The position numbers were made by a program, and so were the translations under genes. The notes below the pieces were generated by a model. It made no database searches. It was not told where the DNA came from and was given only the letters and a program-made list of their open reading frames with translations. From Flavobacterium sp. 9 (GTDB lineage: Bacteria > Bacteroidota > Bacteroidia > Flavobacteriales > Flavobacteriaceae), in NCBI RefSeq assembly GCF_002754195.1, contig NZ_PEEU01000001.1, forward strand, positions 3,100,001 to 3,164,000: a DNA stretch of 64,000 bases. The letters are read 5' to 3'. Positions 26,091 through 34,852 of this stretch are shown one piece after another; position 1 is the first letter of the stretch; each line of letters begins with the position of its first letter.

Positions 26091-26119
26091 AAAAGGGAGC
26101 TTATTAAGCTCCCTTTTTT
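26091..26119. terminator. Bidirectional terminator between convergent genes
   Basis: GGGAGCTT (26095-26102), three-base loop, AAGCTCCC (26106-26113), preceded by a run of A and followed by six T. The A/T flanks make it usable by the EnvC-like gene on plus and the CBS gene on minus, whose stops lie on either side. Confidence 0.88.
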
Positions 26120-26132
26120 GGGTTAAGATTTA

Positions 26133-26552
26133 TTAATCATATTGTTCTAAAAAGTATTTAACAACATCAGTAGTTGTAACGATTCCCTTTAATTCACCAT
26201 TATCTACTACTGGCAAAGCATGAAATTCTTCTTTTACAAAAATTTCGGCTAAATCTCTTATAATAGTATCCGATGAAACTGTTTTAGGTTTTGAAGTCAT
26301 AACCTGAGAAATAGTTAACATATCCAGAATAGCTTCATCAGCTCCTTCTTGTCCCTCAAATAAAGCTCCAAAAGTTAATCGATTGATGTCCGTTCGGCTT
26401 ATAATACCAACAACTTCTTTGCCTTTAACGATGGGAATGTGGCGAATTGTATTTTGTTTTAATTTTTCAACCACTTTTCTAAGATCATCATTTTCATTTG
26501 CAGTAATGACAGTTTTAGTCATAATGTGACTAATTGGTTCTCTCTTTTTCAT
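26133..26552 (-). CDS. Two-CBS-domain protein
   Basis: 139 residues consisting only of two CBS domains. The first contains ISHIMTKTVITANEND and RHIPIVKGKEVVGIISRTDI, the second ISQVMTSKPKTVSSD and HALPVVDNGELKGIVTTTDVV. Such pairs bind adenine nucleotides and act as energy or ligand sensors. No catalytic or transport domain is attached. It stands alone on the minus strand, divergent from rbfA, with a 230-base spacer, so regulation is separate from neighbours. Confidence 0.88.
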   Translation of the reverse strand: MKKREPISHIMTKTVITANENDDLRKVVEKLKQNTIRHIPIVKGKEVVGIISRTDINRLTFGALFEGQEGADEAILDMLTISQVMTSKPKTVSSDTIIRDLAEIFVKEEFHALPVVDNGELKGIVTTTDVVKYFLEQYD

Positions 26553-26749
26553 AATAAATGTGTTGTTATATTTCTATCAAATATGTAGAATAAATCTGAT
26601 AAATATCATGACTTTTATCATTGGCTTCATCAGGAAAAAACACTAAAGCAAAAACCTCATTTGATGTGATTTTATTAGAAAAAGTATTCAAAATGGAACA
26701 AAAGTTGGTTAGAATGCAAAAATGATCCTATTGTTCATTTGAAATTGTA

Positions 26750-26778
26750 TTGATTGAAATTTAAAAATAGTATTTTTG
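26750..26778 (+). promoter_or_regulatory. Promoter of rbfA
   Basis: TTG at 26750-26752 and TATTTTTG at 26771-26778 are separated by 18 bases, a good match to the Bacteroidota -33/-7 pair. The rbfA ATG at 26783 is only 5 bases past the -7 box, so the transcript would be leaderless or nearly so. Confidence 0.65.
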
Positions 26779-26782
26779 CATT

Positions 26783-27175
26783 ATGGAAACAAATAGACAG
26801 AAAAAAATAGGCGGTGTCATCCAAAAAGATTTGGTTGATATTTTGCAAGGTGAAGTGCGAAAAAATGGAATTAGTAATTTGGTAATTTCAGTATCCAAAG
26901 TTAGTGTTACTTCAGATTTATCTGTGGCAACAGTTTATTTAAGCATTTTTCCTCAAGATAAAGCAAAAGAAACTTTAGAAGGTATAAAATCAAATACAAC
27001 CTTAATTAAACACGATTTGTCTCAGCGCGTGCGTTTGCAATTGCGTCGTGTACCAAATTTGGTATTTTTTATCGATGATTCTTTAGACTATATCGAAAAA
27101 ATCGACAACGCTTTATCAAACAGAGAAAACCCAATCGAAAATCGTGATCTTTTAGAAAAAAGAAGAAAATCATAA
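26783..27175 (+). CDS. rbfA: 30S ribosome-binding factor RbfA
   Basis: 130 residues with the KH-like RbfA fold. The start RQKKIGGVIQKDLVDIL, the central VSVTSDLSVATVYLSIF and the conserved LRRVPNLVFFIDDSLDY are family hallmarks. It binds 16S rRNA during 30S maturation and helps cold adaptation. Its stop lies 1 base before the TTG of the LolC/E-like permease, so both are co-transcribed. Confidence 0.93.
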   Translation: METNRQKKIGGVIQKDLVDILQGEVRKNGISNLVISVSKVSVTSDLSVATVYLSIFPQDKAKETLEGIKSNTTLIKHDLSQRVRLQLRRVPNLVFFIDDSLDYIEKIDNALSNRENPIENRDLLEKRRKS

Positions 27176-27176
27176 A

Positions 27177-28376
27177 TTGAATTTCCCCCTTTACATAGCC
27201 AAACGTTACATTTTTAGCAGAAGTAAAAACAATGCTATAAATATTATTAATCGCATTGCCAGCATGGGAATTATTGTTGGCACAATGGCTTTGTTTGTGG
27301 TTTTATCAGTTTTTAGCGGACTAAAAGTATTTAGTCTTTCGTTCACAAATGAAATCGATCCGGATCTGAAAATTACCAGTACTTTAGGTAAATCTTTTTT
27401 AGTTACGCCAGATCAGGAAAGTCAGATCAAAAAAATCGATGGAGTGGTTTCATACACTAGAATCATCGAAGAGCGAGTTTTATTTTTATTCAAAGACAAG
27501 CAAAAAGTAACCTACTTAAAAGGTGTTGATCGCAATTATGCTGTGGTCAACGATATTAGGAAAAAACTTTTTAACGGACAATGGTTAAAACCGGATACGT
27601 ATCAAGTTGTTATTGGATATGGAATTTCGCGTGATTTTTCTCTGGGAATTCTTGATTTCGAAAATCCGCTGCAAATATTTGCTCCTAAACCGGGAAAAGG
27701 AAATATTGAAAATCCCGAAGAAGCATTCAATAAAACAGATGTTTTGCCAGTTGGGATTTATTCGATCAGCGAAGATCTGGATTCGAAATATGTCTTTGCC
27801 GATTTGGGTTTAGCGCAGGAATTATTGATGTACAAACCCAATCAAATTTCCGGAATAGAATTTAATTTGAAAGATAACGCAGATGAAGCAGCGATTGATA
27901 AAAAACTCAAAGCAATCTTTCAAAATAAAATTACGATTAAAAACAGAGCACAGCTAAATGAGTCTTTGTATAAAATGCTCAATACCGAAAATATTGCTGT
28001 TTATCTGATTTTTACTTTGGTAATTATAGTAGCACTTTTTAATCTGATTGGTGCATTAATAATGATGATTTTAGAGAAGAAAGGAAATCTAAAAACCCTT
28101 TTTAATCTCGGTACAGAAATCAATCATTTGAGAAAAATATTTTTACTTCAAGGAACTTTGCTAAGTGTTTTTGGTGGAATAATAGGACTTCTTCTGGGAA
28201 TCATTTTAGTAGTGTTGCAACAGAAATATGAGATGATTATGCTTACGCCAACTTTGGCTTATCCAGTAGTTTTTACACTCGAAAATGTTCTCATTGTTAT
28301 GGGAACCATTGTTTCACTTGGTTTTGTAGCATCATTAATTGCCAGTAGCCGAGTAAGTAAAAAGCTGTTAGATTAG
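27177..28376 (+). CDS. LolC/LolE-family lipoprotein-releasing ABC permease
   Basis: 399 residues, MacB/LolE topology: one N-terminal membrane helix (about 25-48) after the conserved FPLYIAKRYIFSRSKNNAINIINRI-type start, a large periplasmic domain, and three C-terminal helices in an FtsX-like domain (residues ~270-390). Starts with TTG at 27177. It would extract mature lipoproteins from the inner membrane with a LolD-type ATPase encoded elsewhere. Pairing with rbfA is, as far as I recall, common in Bacteroidota. Confidence 0.87.
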   Translation: MNFPLYIAKRYIFSRSKNNAINIINRIASMGIIVGTMALFVVLSVFSGLKVFSLSFTNEIDPDLKITSTLGKSFLVTPDQESQIKKIDGVVSYTRIIEERVLFLFKDKQKVTYLKGVDRNYAVVNDIRKKLFNGQWLKPDTYQVVIGYGISRDFSLGILDFENPLQIFAPKPGKGNIENPEEAFNKTDVLPVGIYSISEDLDSKYVFADLGLAQELLMYKPNQISGIEFNLKDNADEAAIDKKLKAIFQNKITIKNRAQLNESLYKMLNTENIAVYLIFTLVIIVALFNLIGALIMMILEKKGNLKTLFNLGTEINHLRKIFLLQGTLLSVFGGIIGLLLGIILVVLQQKYEMIMLTPTLAYPVVFTLENVLIVMGTIVSLGFVASLIASSRVSKKLLD

Positions 28377-28547
28377 TATTTCTAGTCAAAAAATATTACC
28401 TATATTTATCGTCTCAAAAATCTACAACATATGATTGTTTCTGCCTAATCCTATCTTATTTTTTCAAATAATTAGGATACTTACGTTTATTTTCTTGAGT
28501 TCAGATTATTACATCTGGACTAATATTATCATTTATCCTAACATATC

Positions 28548-29975
28548 ATGACAGAAACTACCATAAAGAACAGTTTATTTTCTAAAATTTTTACCACATT
28601 AAAACAAGCAATCAAAGGAGATGAATCTTTTGATTATACAGTAGGAAGCATCAAAAAAGCGGTCATTCTATTAGCCATTCCAATGGTTTTAGAAATGATG
28701 ATGGAATCGGTTTTTGCCTTAGTCGATCTGTATTTCGTTGGGCATCTTGAGCATAGTAGTTTTGCGATACAAACTGTTGGATTAACGGAATCTGTTCTTG
28801 CCATTATATATTCATTAGCGATTGGAATGAGTATGGCAGCGACTGCAGTTGTAGCCAGACGAATTGGAGAAAAAGATCCTGTTGCAGCTTCAAAAGCAGG
28901 AATGCAGGCTATTATCGTTGCTTTTGTTATAAATAGCATAATGAGCGTTTTTGGCGTTATATATGCCAAAGATATTTTACTCTTTATGGGAGCATCTGCA
29001 GATGCTGCAGAACACGGTTATAGATTTACACAAATTATGATTGGTTCAAGTTTGTGTATTATGCTTTTATTTTTAATCAACGGAATATTTCGAGGTGCAG
29101 GAAATGCTGCAATTGCCATGAAAAGTCTTTGGTTAGCTAATATTTGCAATATTATTTTATGTCCAATATTGATTAACGGTTTTGGTCCAATTCCGGCTTT
29201 CGGATTAATTGGTGCAGCTTTAGCGACTACTTTAGGAAGAAGTCTTGGTGTATTGTATCAAGTGTATCATTTGTTTTCAGGAAACGGAGTTTTAAAAATT
29301 AAGATCTCTTATTTTATTCCCGATTTTAAACAAATAAAAGCATTGGTAAAAATTGCAGCTCCAGGAATTTTACAATTTGTAATTGCTTCTTGCAGTTGGA
29401 TTTTTCTAGCGCAATTAGTTGCCACAACAGGTGGAGATCATGGTTCGGCAGGTTATCAAACGGCACTTAGAATTATGATGTTCTTTATACTTCCGGCTTG
29501 GGGATTGAGTAATGCAGCAGCGACTTTAGTTGGACAAAATTTAGGAGCGAAACAAATTGATCGTGCCGAAAAATCAGTTTACACAACGGCGAAATATAAT
29601 GTCATTTTTATGGCAACCATTATGGTAATCACATTGTGTTTTGGTCAATATATAATTTCGTTTTTCACGAATGATGATATGGTAAAAACCATAGCAGTCG
29701 AGGCTTTACAAATTATGAGCATCGGATTTATATTCTACGGAATCGGAATGGTTTTGATCAATACATTCAACGGAGCAGGAGATACCTGGACACCAACCGG
29801 AATTAATTTCTTTGGTTTTTGGTTGTTTCAAATTCCGTTAGCATATGTATTAGCAAAACATTTTAATATGGGACCAACGGGTGTTTTCATCGCAATTCCG
29901 GTTGCCGAAACAGCTATAACTCTTGCGGGTATTTTCTTTTATAAAAGAGGAAAATGGAAACGTATTCAAGTGTAG
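28548..29975 (+). CDS. MATE-family multidrug efflux transporter
   Basis: 475 residues with about 12 membrane helices in two homologous halves. The first half begins AVILLAIPMVLEMMMES and contains ALVDLYFVGHLE; the second has KIAAPGILQFVIASCSWIFLAQ. A cytoplasmic N-terminal tail of ~30 residues precedes helix 1. Such transporters export cationic drugs using Na+ or H+. It stands alone with its own 171-base upstream gap; substrate cannot be read. Confidence 0.9.
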   Translation: MTETTIKNSLFSKIFTTLKQAIKGDESFDYTVGSIKKAVILLAIPMVLEMMMESVFALVDLYFVGHLEHSSFAIQTVGLTESVLAIIYSLAIGMSMAATAVVARRIGEKDPVAASKAGMQAIIVAFVINSIMSVFGVIYAKDILLFMGASADAAEHGYRFTQIMIGSSLCIMLLFLINGIFRGAGNAAIAMKSLWLANICNIILCPILINGFGPIPAFGLIGAALATTLGRSLGVLYQVYHLFSGNGVLKIKISYFIPDFKQIKALVKIAAPGILQFVIASCSWIFLAQLVATTGGDHGSAGYQTALRIMMFFILPAWGLSNAAATLVGQNLGAKQIDRAEKSVYTTAKYNVIFMATIMVITLCFGQYIISFFTNDDMVKTIAVEALQIMSIGFIFYGIGMVLINTFNGAGDTWTPTGINFFGFWLFQIPLAYVLAKHFNMGPTGVFIAIPVAETAITLAGIFFYKRGKWKRIQV

Positions 29976-30043
29976 AGTTTGTTTTGTGTAATATTTCTTA
30001 TATTTATTCGTTTTGAAATATATAACCCAAAAACAAATTTAAT

Positions 30044-30658
30044 ATGAAAACCAAGTTTAAAGTTTTGATGCTTCTCGGAGCGACAGTTTTTTTAACAGGA
30101 TCTTTTGCATTTAAGCCATTAGAAGCGAAGAAGATTATAGTAATTGATGCTGGACATGGAGGCCATGATTTAGGAGCAAAAATGTATGATTTTGACGAAA
30201 AGACAATTGTAGAAGCAATTAGTAAAAAAATTAAAGAGTCAAATAAAAATCAGAATATAGAAATTGTCTTGCTTCGTGAAGGTGACCATTTTATGGAATT
30301 GAGCGAAAGAGTTTCGATCATCAATAATCTAAAACCGAATTTAGTTATTTCTCTGCATGTTAGTTCTACTATAAATGATTGGAAAAAGGATCAAATGGAT
30401 GCTTATGTTTCGAGTAAAAATGAAAAATTCAAACAAGAGTCAATAGAATCTGCAGAAAAATTATTAAGTAATGTTTCAAATGAAAGTTTGATAAAAGGGA
30501 AAGTTAAAGAAGCTCCTTTTTATATCATGAAAAATTCAGAATGTCCATCTGTACTACTTGAATTAGGATATTTAACAAACGAAAAAAATAGAGATTATAT
30601 CACAAGTGAAAATGGTCAAAATGAAATTGCCAGTAAAATTTTAGAAGCCATAAAGTAA
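30044..30658 (+). CDS. N-acetylmuramoyl-L-alanine amidase (Amidase_3)
   Basis: 204 residues with a signal peptide (to about residue 28). Zn ligands of the family are visible: His in IDAGHGGHDLGA, Glu in FDEKTIVEA, and His in ISLHVSST. The catalytic C-terminal Glu lies in VLLELGYLTN. It would cleave the bond between MurNAc and the stem peptide during cell division or wall turnover. It is short, a bare catalytic domain without SPOR or AMIN regions, so it probably needs an activator such as the EnvC-like protein at 24.8 kb. Confidence 0.92.
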   Translation: MKTKFKVLMLLGATVFLTGSFAFKPLEAKKIIVIDAGHGGHDLGAKMYDFDEKTIVEAISKKIKESNKNQNIEIVLLREGDHFMELSERVSIINNLKPNLVISLHVSSTINDWKKDQMDAYVSSKNEKFKQESIESAEKLLSNVSNESLIKGKVKEAPFYIMKNSECPSVLLELGYLTNEKNRDYITSENGQNEIASKILEAIK

Positions 30659-30670
30659 AAAACGATAATA

Positions 30671-30702
30671 AAAAAAGACCTTCAATTTTGAAGGTTTTTT
30701 TT
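30671..30702 (+). terminator. Terminator after the amidase gene
   Basis: ACCTTCAA and TTGAAGGT arms form a tight hairpin centred at 30687, preceded by A and followed by eight T, 20 bases after the stop. Confidence 0.85.
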
Positions 30703-30709
30703 ATATAGA

Positions 30710-30732
30710 TTTCAAAGTTTCAAACTTTGAAA
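30710..30732. repeat. Palindrome TTTCAAAGTTT-C-AAACTTTGAAA
   Basis: Perfect 11-bp arms around a single C. The core CAAAGTTTCAAACTTTGA recurs at 47.9 kb. It lies between the amidase terminator and the 3' end of dusB and may serve dusB on the minus strand as a 3' hairpin. Confidence 0.6.
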
Positions 30733-30747
30733 AAAAATTATGTTGTT

Positions 30748-31740
30748 TTAAACAAATTCATATCCTGCATAAACCTGTTCGATTTCTTTCATAATCGCAA
30801 ACAAATTTTCAGGCTCATCAGTTGTAACTAGTTTTTGTTTGTATTCTTTAAAAGAATGAATTCCTTTGAAGTAATTCGTATAATGACGACGCATTTCGAC
30901 AATTCCTAAACGTTCCCCTTTCCATTCCATAGACCACATAAGGTGATTTCTGGCAGCTTCTACACGATCAGCAACAGTTGGAGCAGGTAAGTGCTCACCT
31001 GTTTTGAAATAATGCTTGATTTCGTTAAAAATCCAAGGATAACCAATTGCGGCACGACCAATCATAATTCCGTCGATTCCGTATTCGTTTTTATATTTTA
31101 ATGCTTTTTCAGGACTGTCGATATCGCCATTTCCAAAGATCGGCATTGTAATTCTTGGGTTATTTTTTACACGTGCAATATGCGACCAATCAGCGTGACC
31201 TTTATACATTTGAGCACGAGTTCTGGCGTGAATTGTTAGAGCTTGAACGCCAATATCCTGAAGTCTTTCCGCAACTTCATCAATATTAATTGAGCTTTCA
31301 TCCCAGCCTAAACGAGTTTTTACAGTTACAGGTAAATCAGTACTTCTAATAACAGCTTTAGTCAGACGAACCATCAAATCTACATCTTTCAAAACTCCGG
31401 CTCCGGCACCTTTACAAACTACTTTTTTTACCGGACATCCAAAGTTAATATCAACTAAATCAGGTTTTACGGTAGAAACAATTTTAGACGAAAGCGCCAT
31501 TGCTTCTTCATCACCACCAAAAATCTGAATTCCAACCGGACGTTCGTAATCAAAAATATCCAACTTCATTCTACTTTTAATAGCATCACGAATTAATCCT
31601 TCCGACGAAATAAATTCAGAATACATCATGTCAGCGCCATGCGTTTTGCACAAACGGCGAAACGGTGGATCGCTCACATCTTCCATAGGAGCAAGTAATA
31701 AAGGAAATTCGGGTAATTCTATGTTGCCAATCTTGACCAT
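30748..31740 (-). CDS. dusB: tRNA-dihydrouridine synthase
   Basis: 330 residues from ATG 31740 (MVKIGNIELPEFPLLLAP); the frame continues upstream through the promoter but without homology. FMN-binding TIM barrel: start APMEDVSDPPFRRLC, catalytic Cys region FGCPVKKVVCKGAGAG, phosphate-binding GNGDIDS and MIGRAAIGYPWIF. It reduces uridines in the tRNA D-loop. Located just downstream of the pigment cluster on the same strand but with its own promoter, so it is likely housekeeping rather than part of the cluster. Confidence 0.93.
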   Translation of the reverse strand: MVKIGNIELPEFPLLLAPMEDVSDPPFRRLCKTHGADMMYSEFISSEGLIRDAIKSRMKLDIFDYERPVGIQIFGGDEEAMALSSKIVSTVKPDLVDINFGCPVKKVVCKGAGAGVLKDVDLMVRLTKAVIRSTDLPVTVKTRLGWDESSINIDEVAERLQDIGVQALTIHARTRAQMYKGHADWSHIARVKNNPRITMPIFGNGDIDSPEKALKYKNEYGIDGIMIGRAAIGYPWIFNEIKHYFKTGEHLPAPTVADRVEAARNHLMWSMEWKGERLGIVEMRRHYTNYFKGIHSFKEYKQKLVTTDEPENLFAIMKEIEQVYAGYEFV

Positions 31741-31755
31741 CTTCAATATTTTTTG

Positions 31756-31789
31756 CAAAATTACAACTTTTAGTTCAATTTGTACCAAA
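31756..31789 (-). promoter_or_regulatory. Promoter of dusB
   Basis: On the minus strand, TTTG (31786-31789) is followed after 22 bases by TAATTTTG (31756-31763), matching the -33/-7 consensus. The dusB ATG at 31740 lies 15 bases further on. This supports the short start of dusB. Confidence 0.6.
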
Positions 31790-31812
31790 TTGAGGTTCAA
31801 AGGTTCAAAGTG

Positions 31813-31878
31813 ACAAAGTTGCAAAGGTTTTACATTCAGGTGCTAAACCTTTGTTCCTCTGAACCTTTGCAACTTTGT
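31813..31878. repeat. Inverted repeat with 17-bp perfect arms (CAAAGTTGCAAAGG type)
   Basis: ACAAAGTTGCAAAGGTT at 31813-31829 pairs with its exact complement at 31862-31878 across a 32-base loop. Flanking GGTTCAAAG words extend the similarity. It belongs to the same CTTTGC-rich family as the 58.5 and 61.2 kb hairpins. It lies right after the stop of the cluster's last gene and may mark its 3' end. Confidence 0.65.
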
Positions 31879-31887
31879 GCCTTGTTT

Positions 31888-33180
31888 TTACGAAACTCTG
31901 TAATCAAAAAAACGAATAGGTTTTCGACTCATCGGATTAAAAACTAACGGATTCAAAGTTTCTTTTGAGGCGAATTCAATCTTTGGAGTTACTCTTAATT
32001 TGGCTCTGAAATGGTCTTTAATTTCCTGTAAAAATTCAGGAGTTTGATTTTTTACAGCAATCTTTATCACAATTTCATCTGTTCCCAAATCATTGGTAGA
32101 AATCTCGATGATATGATTTTCGATATTATCAAAACCACTCAAAACATCATTCATCGCAGGCGGATAAAGTGTTGTTCCTTTGTATTTTATCATTTGTTTT
32201 TTGCGGCCAATTACTGGGCCAACGCGCAAAGTATGTCGCCCGCAAGCACAAGGTTCGTTATGTAACTGAACAATATCTCCGGTTTTAAAACGCAATAATG
32301 GCATCGCTTCAATACCTAAAGTGGTAAAAGTCAATTCGCCAATTTCACCATTTTTCACAGGAATATTATTCTCATCCAGAACTTCAACAATAATCAATTC
32401 AGGATGATGATGACCACCAATTCCATGTTCACATTCTGTAAAAGCAGTACTCATTTCCGTAGAAGCATAAGTCGAAAACAACTTAATATTCCATTTCTCG
32501 GTGATTTTTTGAGACAAAGTATTCATCGAAAAATCTTGATTTCGCAAAGATTCTCCAATACAAATAGCACCTTTTATACTTGAATTATTATAATCGATTC
32601 CATGAATTTCTGCGTATTCAATTAACTTTAAAAGAAAAGAAGGAACCGTAATTAAATAAGAAGGTTTGTATTTTAAAATAGAATCCCATTGCAATTCCGG
32701 AATTCCCGCACCAACACGAATTACACCAACTTTTAATTTTCGCAATCCTAGAAAATAAGCTAATCCAGCCATGAATTTCCTATCGATTGTAGTCATTAAT
32801 TGAACAACATCGCCTTCTGCAATTCCGGCGCAAGCAAAAGAAATAGCTTCATTATAAGCCAATCTATCCAAGTCAGAATCTGTTAAACCAAAAGTTACAG
32901 GATCGCCTAAAGTCCCTGAAGTTGAGGCATAATCAATAATTTTATGCTGCGGAACACAAAAAAAATCATCGTTGTATTCTTGTAAATCTTCTTTTGTAGT
33001 TACCGGTAAATGTTGTAAATCTTCGAGAGTTTTAATTTTCGAAATATCAATATTTTGTCCTGCAAAAAGTCTTTTATAAAAAGGAGAATTTTGACTGATA
33101 TAAGTTAAAAGTTCGGCTAATTTTTGTTCCTGAAAAACTTTAATTTCTTCTAAAGAATTTTTTTCTATTGCTGGAATCAT
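31888..33180 (-). CDS. PaaK-like AMP-dependent acyl ligase of the pigment cluster
   Basis: 430 residues resembling phenylacetate-CoA ligases. The AMP-binding loop is STSGTLGDPVTF, the acceptor core has YASTEMSTAFTEC, and the C-terminal part holds LLRFKTGDIVQL and GRKKQMIKYKGTTLYP. A Cys/His group (CEHGIGGHHH and CACGRH) may bind a metal. In a flexirubin cluster the natural role is activation of the aromatic starter acid (4-hydroxycinnamate type made by the ammonia-lyase at 63-64 kb) onto an ACP or CoA, as ApeH does in aryl polyene synthesis; ApeH is of a different subtype. Overlaps the preceding gene by 4 bases. Confidence 0.85.
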   Translation of the reverse strand: MIPAIEKNSLEEIKVFQEQKLAELLTYISQNSPFYKRLFAGQNIDISKIKTLEDLQHLPVTTKEDLQEYNDDFFCVPQHKIIDYASTSGTLGDPVTFGLTDSDLDRLAYNEAISFACAGIAEGDVVQLMTTIDRKFMAGLAYFLGLRKLKVGVIRVGAGIPELQWDSILKYKPSYLITVPSFLLKLIEYAEIHGIDYNNSSIKGAICIGESLRNQDFSMNTLSQKITEKWNIKLFSTYASTEMSTAFTECEHGIGGHHHPELIIVEVLDENNIPVKNGEIGELTFTTLGIEAMPLLRFKTGDIVQLHNEPCACGRHTLRVGPVIGRKKQMIKYKGTTLYPPAMNDVLSGFDNIENHIIEISTNDLGTDEIVIKIAVKNQTPEFLQEIKDHFRAKLRVTPKIEFASKETLNPLVFNPMSRKPIRFFDYRVS

Positions 33181-34850
33181 TGTAATTTTCTTTTGAGTTT
33201 TTTTAAATATTTTTCAATTTTTGCTTTATCAGGAGCCGTGGTAATTTCCTTAGTCAATGCTTTTTCAAAATTAGTCTGAGCAAGGAGATATTCTTTTTTT
33301 TGATAAAAGTACAACCCTGCTTTGTAATACACAACCCAATAATCAGGGTTTAAGGATTGATAGTTCTGAATAAATTCAGGACTTATTGTTTCTTTCTTTT
33401 TCAGATACAAATCTATATTGTCATCTTCAATTCTAAATTTTTGATAGTTTGCATAAGCAGCAGTTTTTAGAAAAGGATCTTTGGCAATGTTGAGATTTTC
33501 CTGTTGAAATGAAATTACAGGATTTGATTTTCTTTCTTTAAAAATCGAATCCAGATTATAACAAACAAATTCACCTAATTGATACGGATTTGCCGAAACC
33601 CAAACCAGTTTTTCTTCCGGTTTAAAGATAATTCCGTGATGCGCCATTAATTGATTTAAGGCTTTTTCGTTGCCATAACCAAGTTTTACATCTTGTAAAC
33701 CTTCTTTATTTCGTAGAATTTCAGAAGCAATTTTGGGATTTATTTTTGGGTTTTTTGTAAAAAGTTCTTCTATTCTTTCAAGTCTGTATTCAGAATGGCT
33801 ATTGGCAATTTGAAGCTGATTCCGTTTTTCGTTTTTTAAATCTTCACTTTGAAAATGGTTCGAACAAATTAATTGATCGCTGTTTGGAACATCATAAACA
33901 TCCATTTTATTAGGCGAAACTTCAATCAAAACAGCTTTGTTATCGTGCGCACTTCCAACCATAATCGATTCTGATACAAAAACTTTTCTTTTTTTTGCGA
34001 TTGTAATTGCTTCATCAATATTTTGAGCATGCTGCAAAATTTCCCGAGTCAGAATTGAAATCGGTGTTTTTGCAATCATCGGAATTTTAGATTTTGACGC
34101 ATTAATCGTTACCGTCAAACCTTCCTGATTCATTCCTGAAACCGCTCCAATCATTCCTGGCCAGGTAACCATCATAAATTTATGACCTTCTTTTGGGTTT
34201 ATAAACGCCACGATTTTATTTTCCGCGAAAGCGTCATTTACATAAAAATCAAAATTTCGTCCAAGAATTAAATTTCCATTTTCAGATTTTTCCCCCCACG
34301 CTGCAAAAGACGAACAACCAACTAAAGCCAAATCCTGCAAAGCGTGACCAATATCATGTGCCGCGTGCAGATATAAACTTCGCTGATATTGCGGTGCAAT
34401 ATTATCAAAATCAAGAGAAGTATATTGAGAAATACCATAAATTTCCGATTGATATTCAGAAGTAACATTCGAATATAATTTTCGATTGTACCATTTTAGA
34501 AAATAACGAAGCATTTTTTGCTCGAATTTTGACGGAATTAAATCCTTTATTTTGGAGAAAAAAATCTGCTCTTGTTTTTTCAAAAGAGAATCTGACAAAG
34601 CACCAGTTGTTAATCCAATTTGATAAGGATCGCCTTCAACATACAATTCCCAAAGACCTTGTTTATTTTTTAAAAGCGAATTTTTTCCGGAGATAAATAA
34701 ACTGTCAGATTGTTTTGTCACGACAGGTTTTATAGTATCATAATTTGAAATATCAGGTAAATGGCGCATTGATTTTGAAGTACCGCAAGACGCGATTATC
34801 AATAAAAAACCGATCAGGATAAATAATTTTATTCGGTTTTTCATACGCAC
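33177..34850 (-). CDS. C45-like Ntn-hydrolase lipoprotein with TPR-like tail
   Basis: 557 residues. Lipoprotein signal ends IIASC (Cys22), so the protein is envelope-attached. The middle carries the acyltransferase-type Ntn-hydrolase core of the peptidase C45 / isopenicillin N acyltransferase family: presumed nucleophile Cys near residue 178 in LVGCSSFAAWG, followed by NLILGRNFDFYVN, then MVTWPGMIGAVSGMNQEGLTVTINAS. The last ~100 residues are helical and TPR-like. Enzymes of this family hydrolyse or form amide bonds after self-cleavage before Cys. In the pigment cluster it may transfer or release the acyl product; this is inference. Confidence 0.82.
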   Translation of the reverse strand: MRMKNRIKLFILIGFLLIIASCGTSKSMRHLPDISNYDTIKPVVTKQSDSLFISGKNSLLKNKQGLWELYVEGDPYQIGLTTGALSDSLLKKQEQIFFSKIKDLIPSKFEQKMLRYFLKWYNRKLYSNVTSEYQSEIYGISQYTSLDFDNIAPQYQRSLYLHAAHDIGHALQDLALVGCSSFAAWGEKSENGNLILGRNFDFYVNDAFAENKIVAFINPKEGHKFMMVTWPGMIGAVSGMNQEGLTVTINASKSKIPMIAKTPISILTREILQHAQNIDEAITIAKKRKVFVSESIMVGSAHDNKAVLIEVSPNKMDVYDVPNSDQLICSNHFQSEDLKNEKRNQLQIANSHSEYRLERIEELFTKNPKINPKIASEILRNKEGLQDVKLGYGNEKALNQLMAHHGIIFKPEEKLVWVSANPYQLGEFVCYNLDSIFKERKSNPVISFQQENLNIAKDPFLKTAAYANYQKFRIEDDNIDLYLKKKETISPEFIQNYQSLNPDYWVVYYKAGLYFYQKKEYLLAQTNFEKALTKEITTAPDKAKIEKYLKKLKRKLQ

Positions 34851-34852
34851 AT

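Noticed and set aside
28377..28547. Regulatory RNA in the gap before the MATE gene
   Set aside because: Two weak inverted repeats (AGTTCAGAT/ATCTGGACT and TCCTAAT/AATTAGGA) are visible but neither matches a riboswitch I recognise.
31741..31824. N-terminal extension of dusB
   Set aside because: The sequence overlaps a promoter and the first conserved residues begin at 31740.
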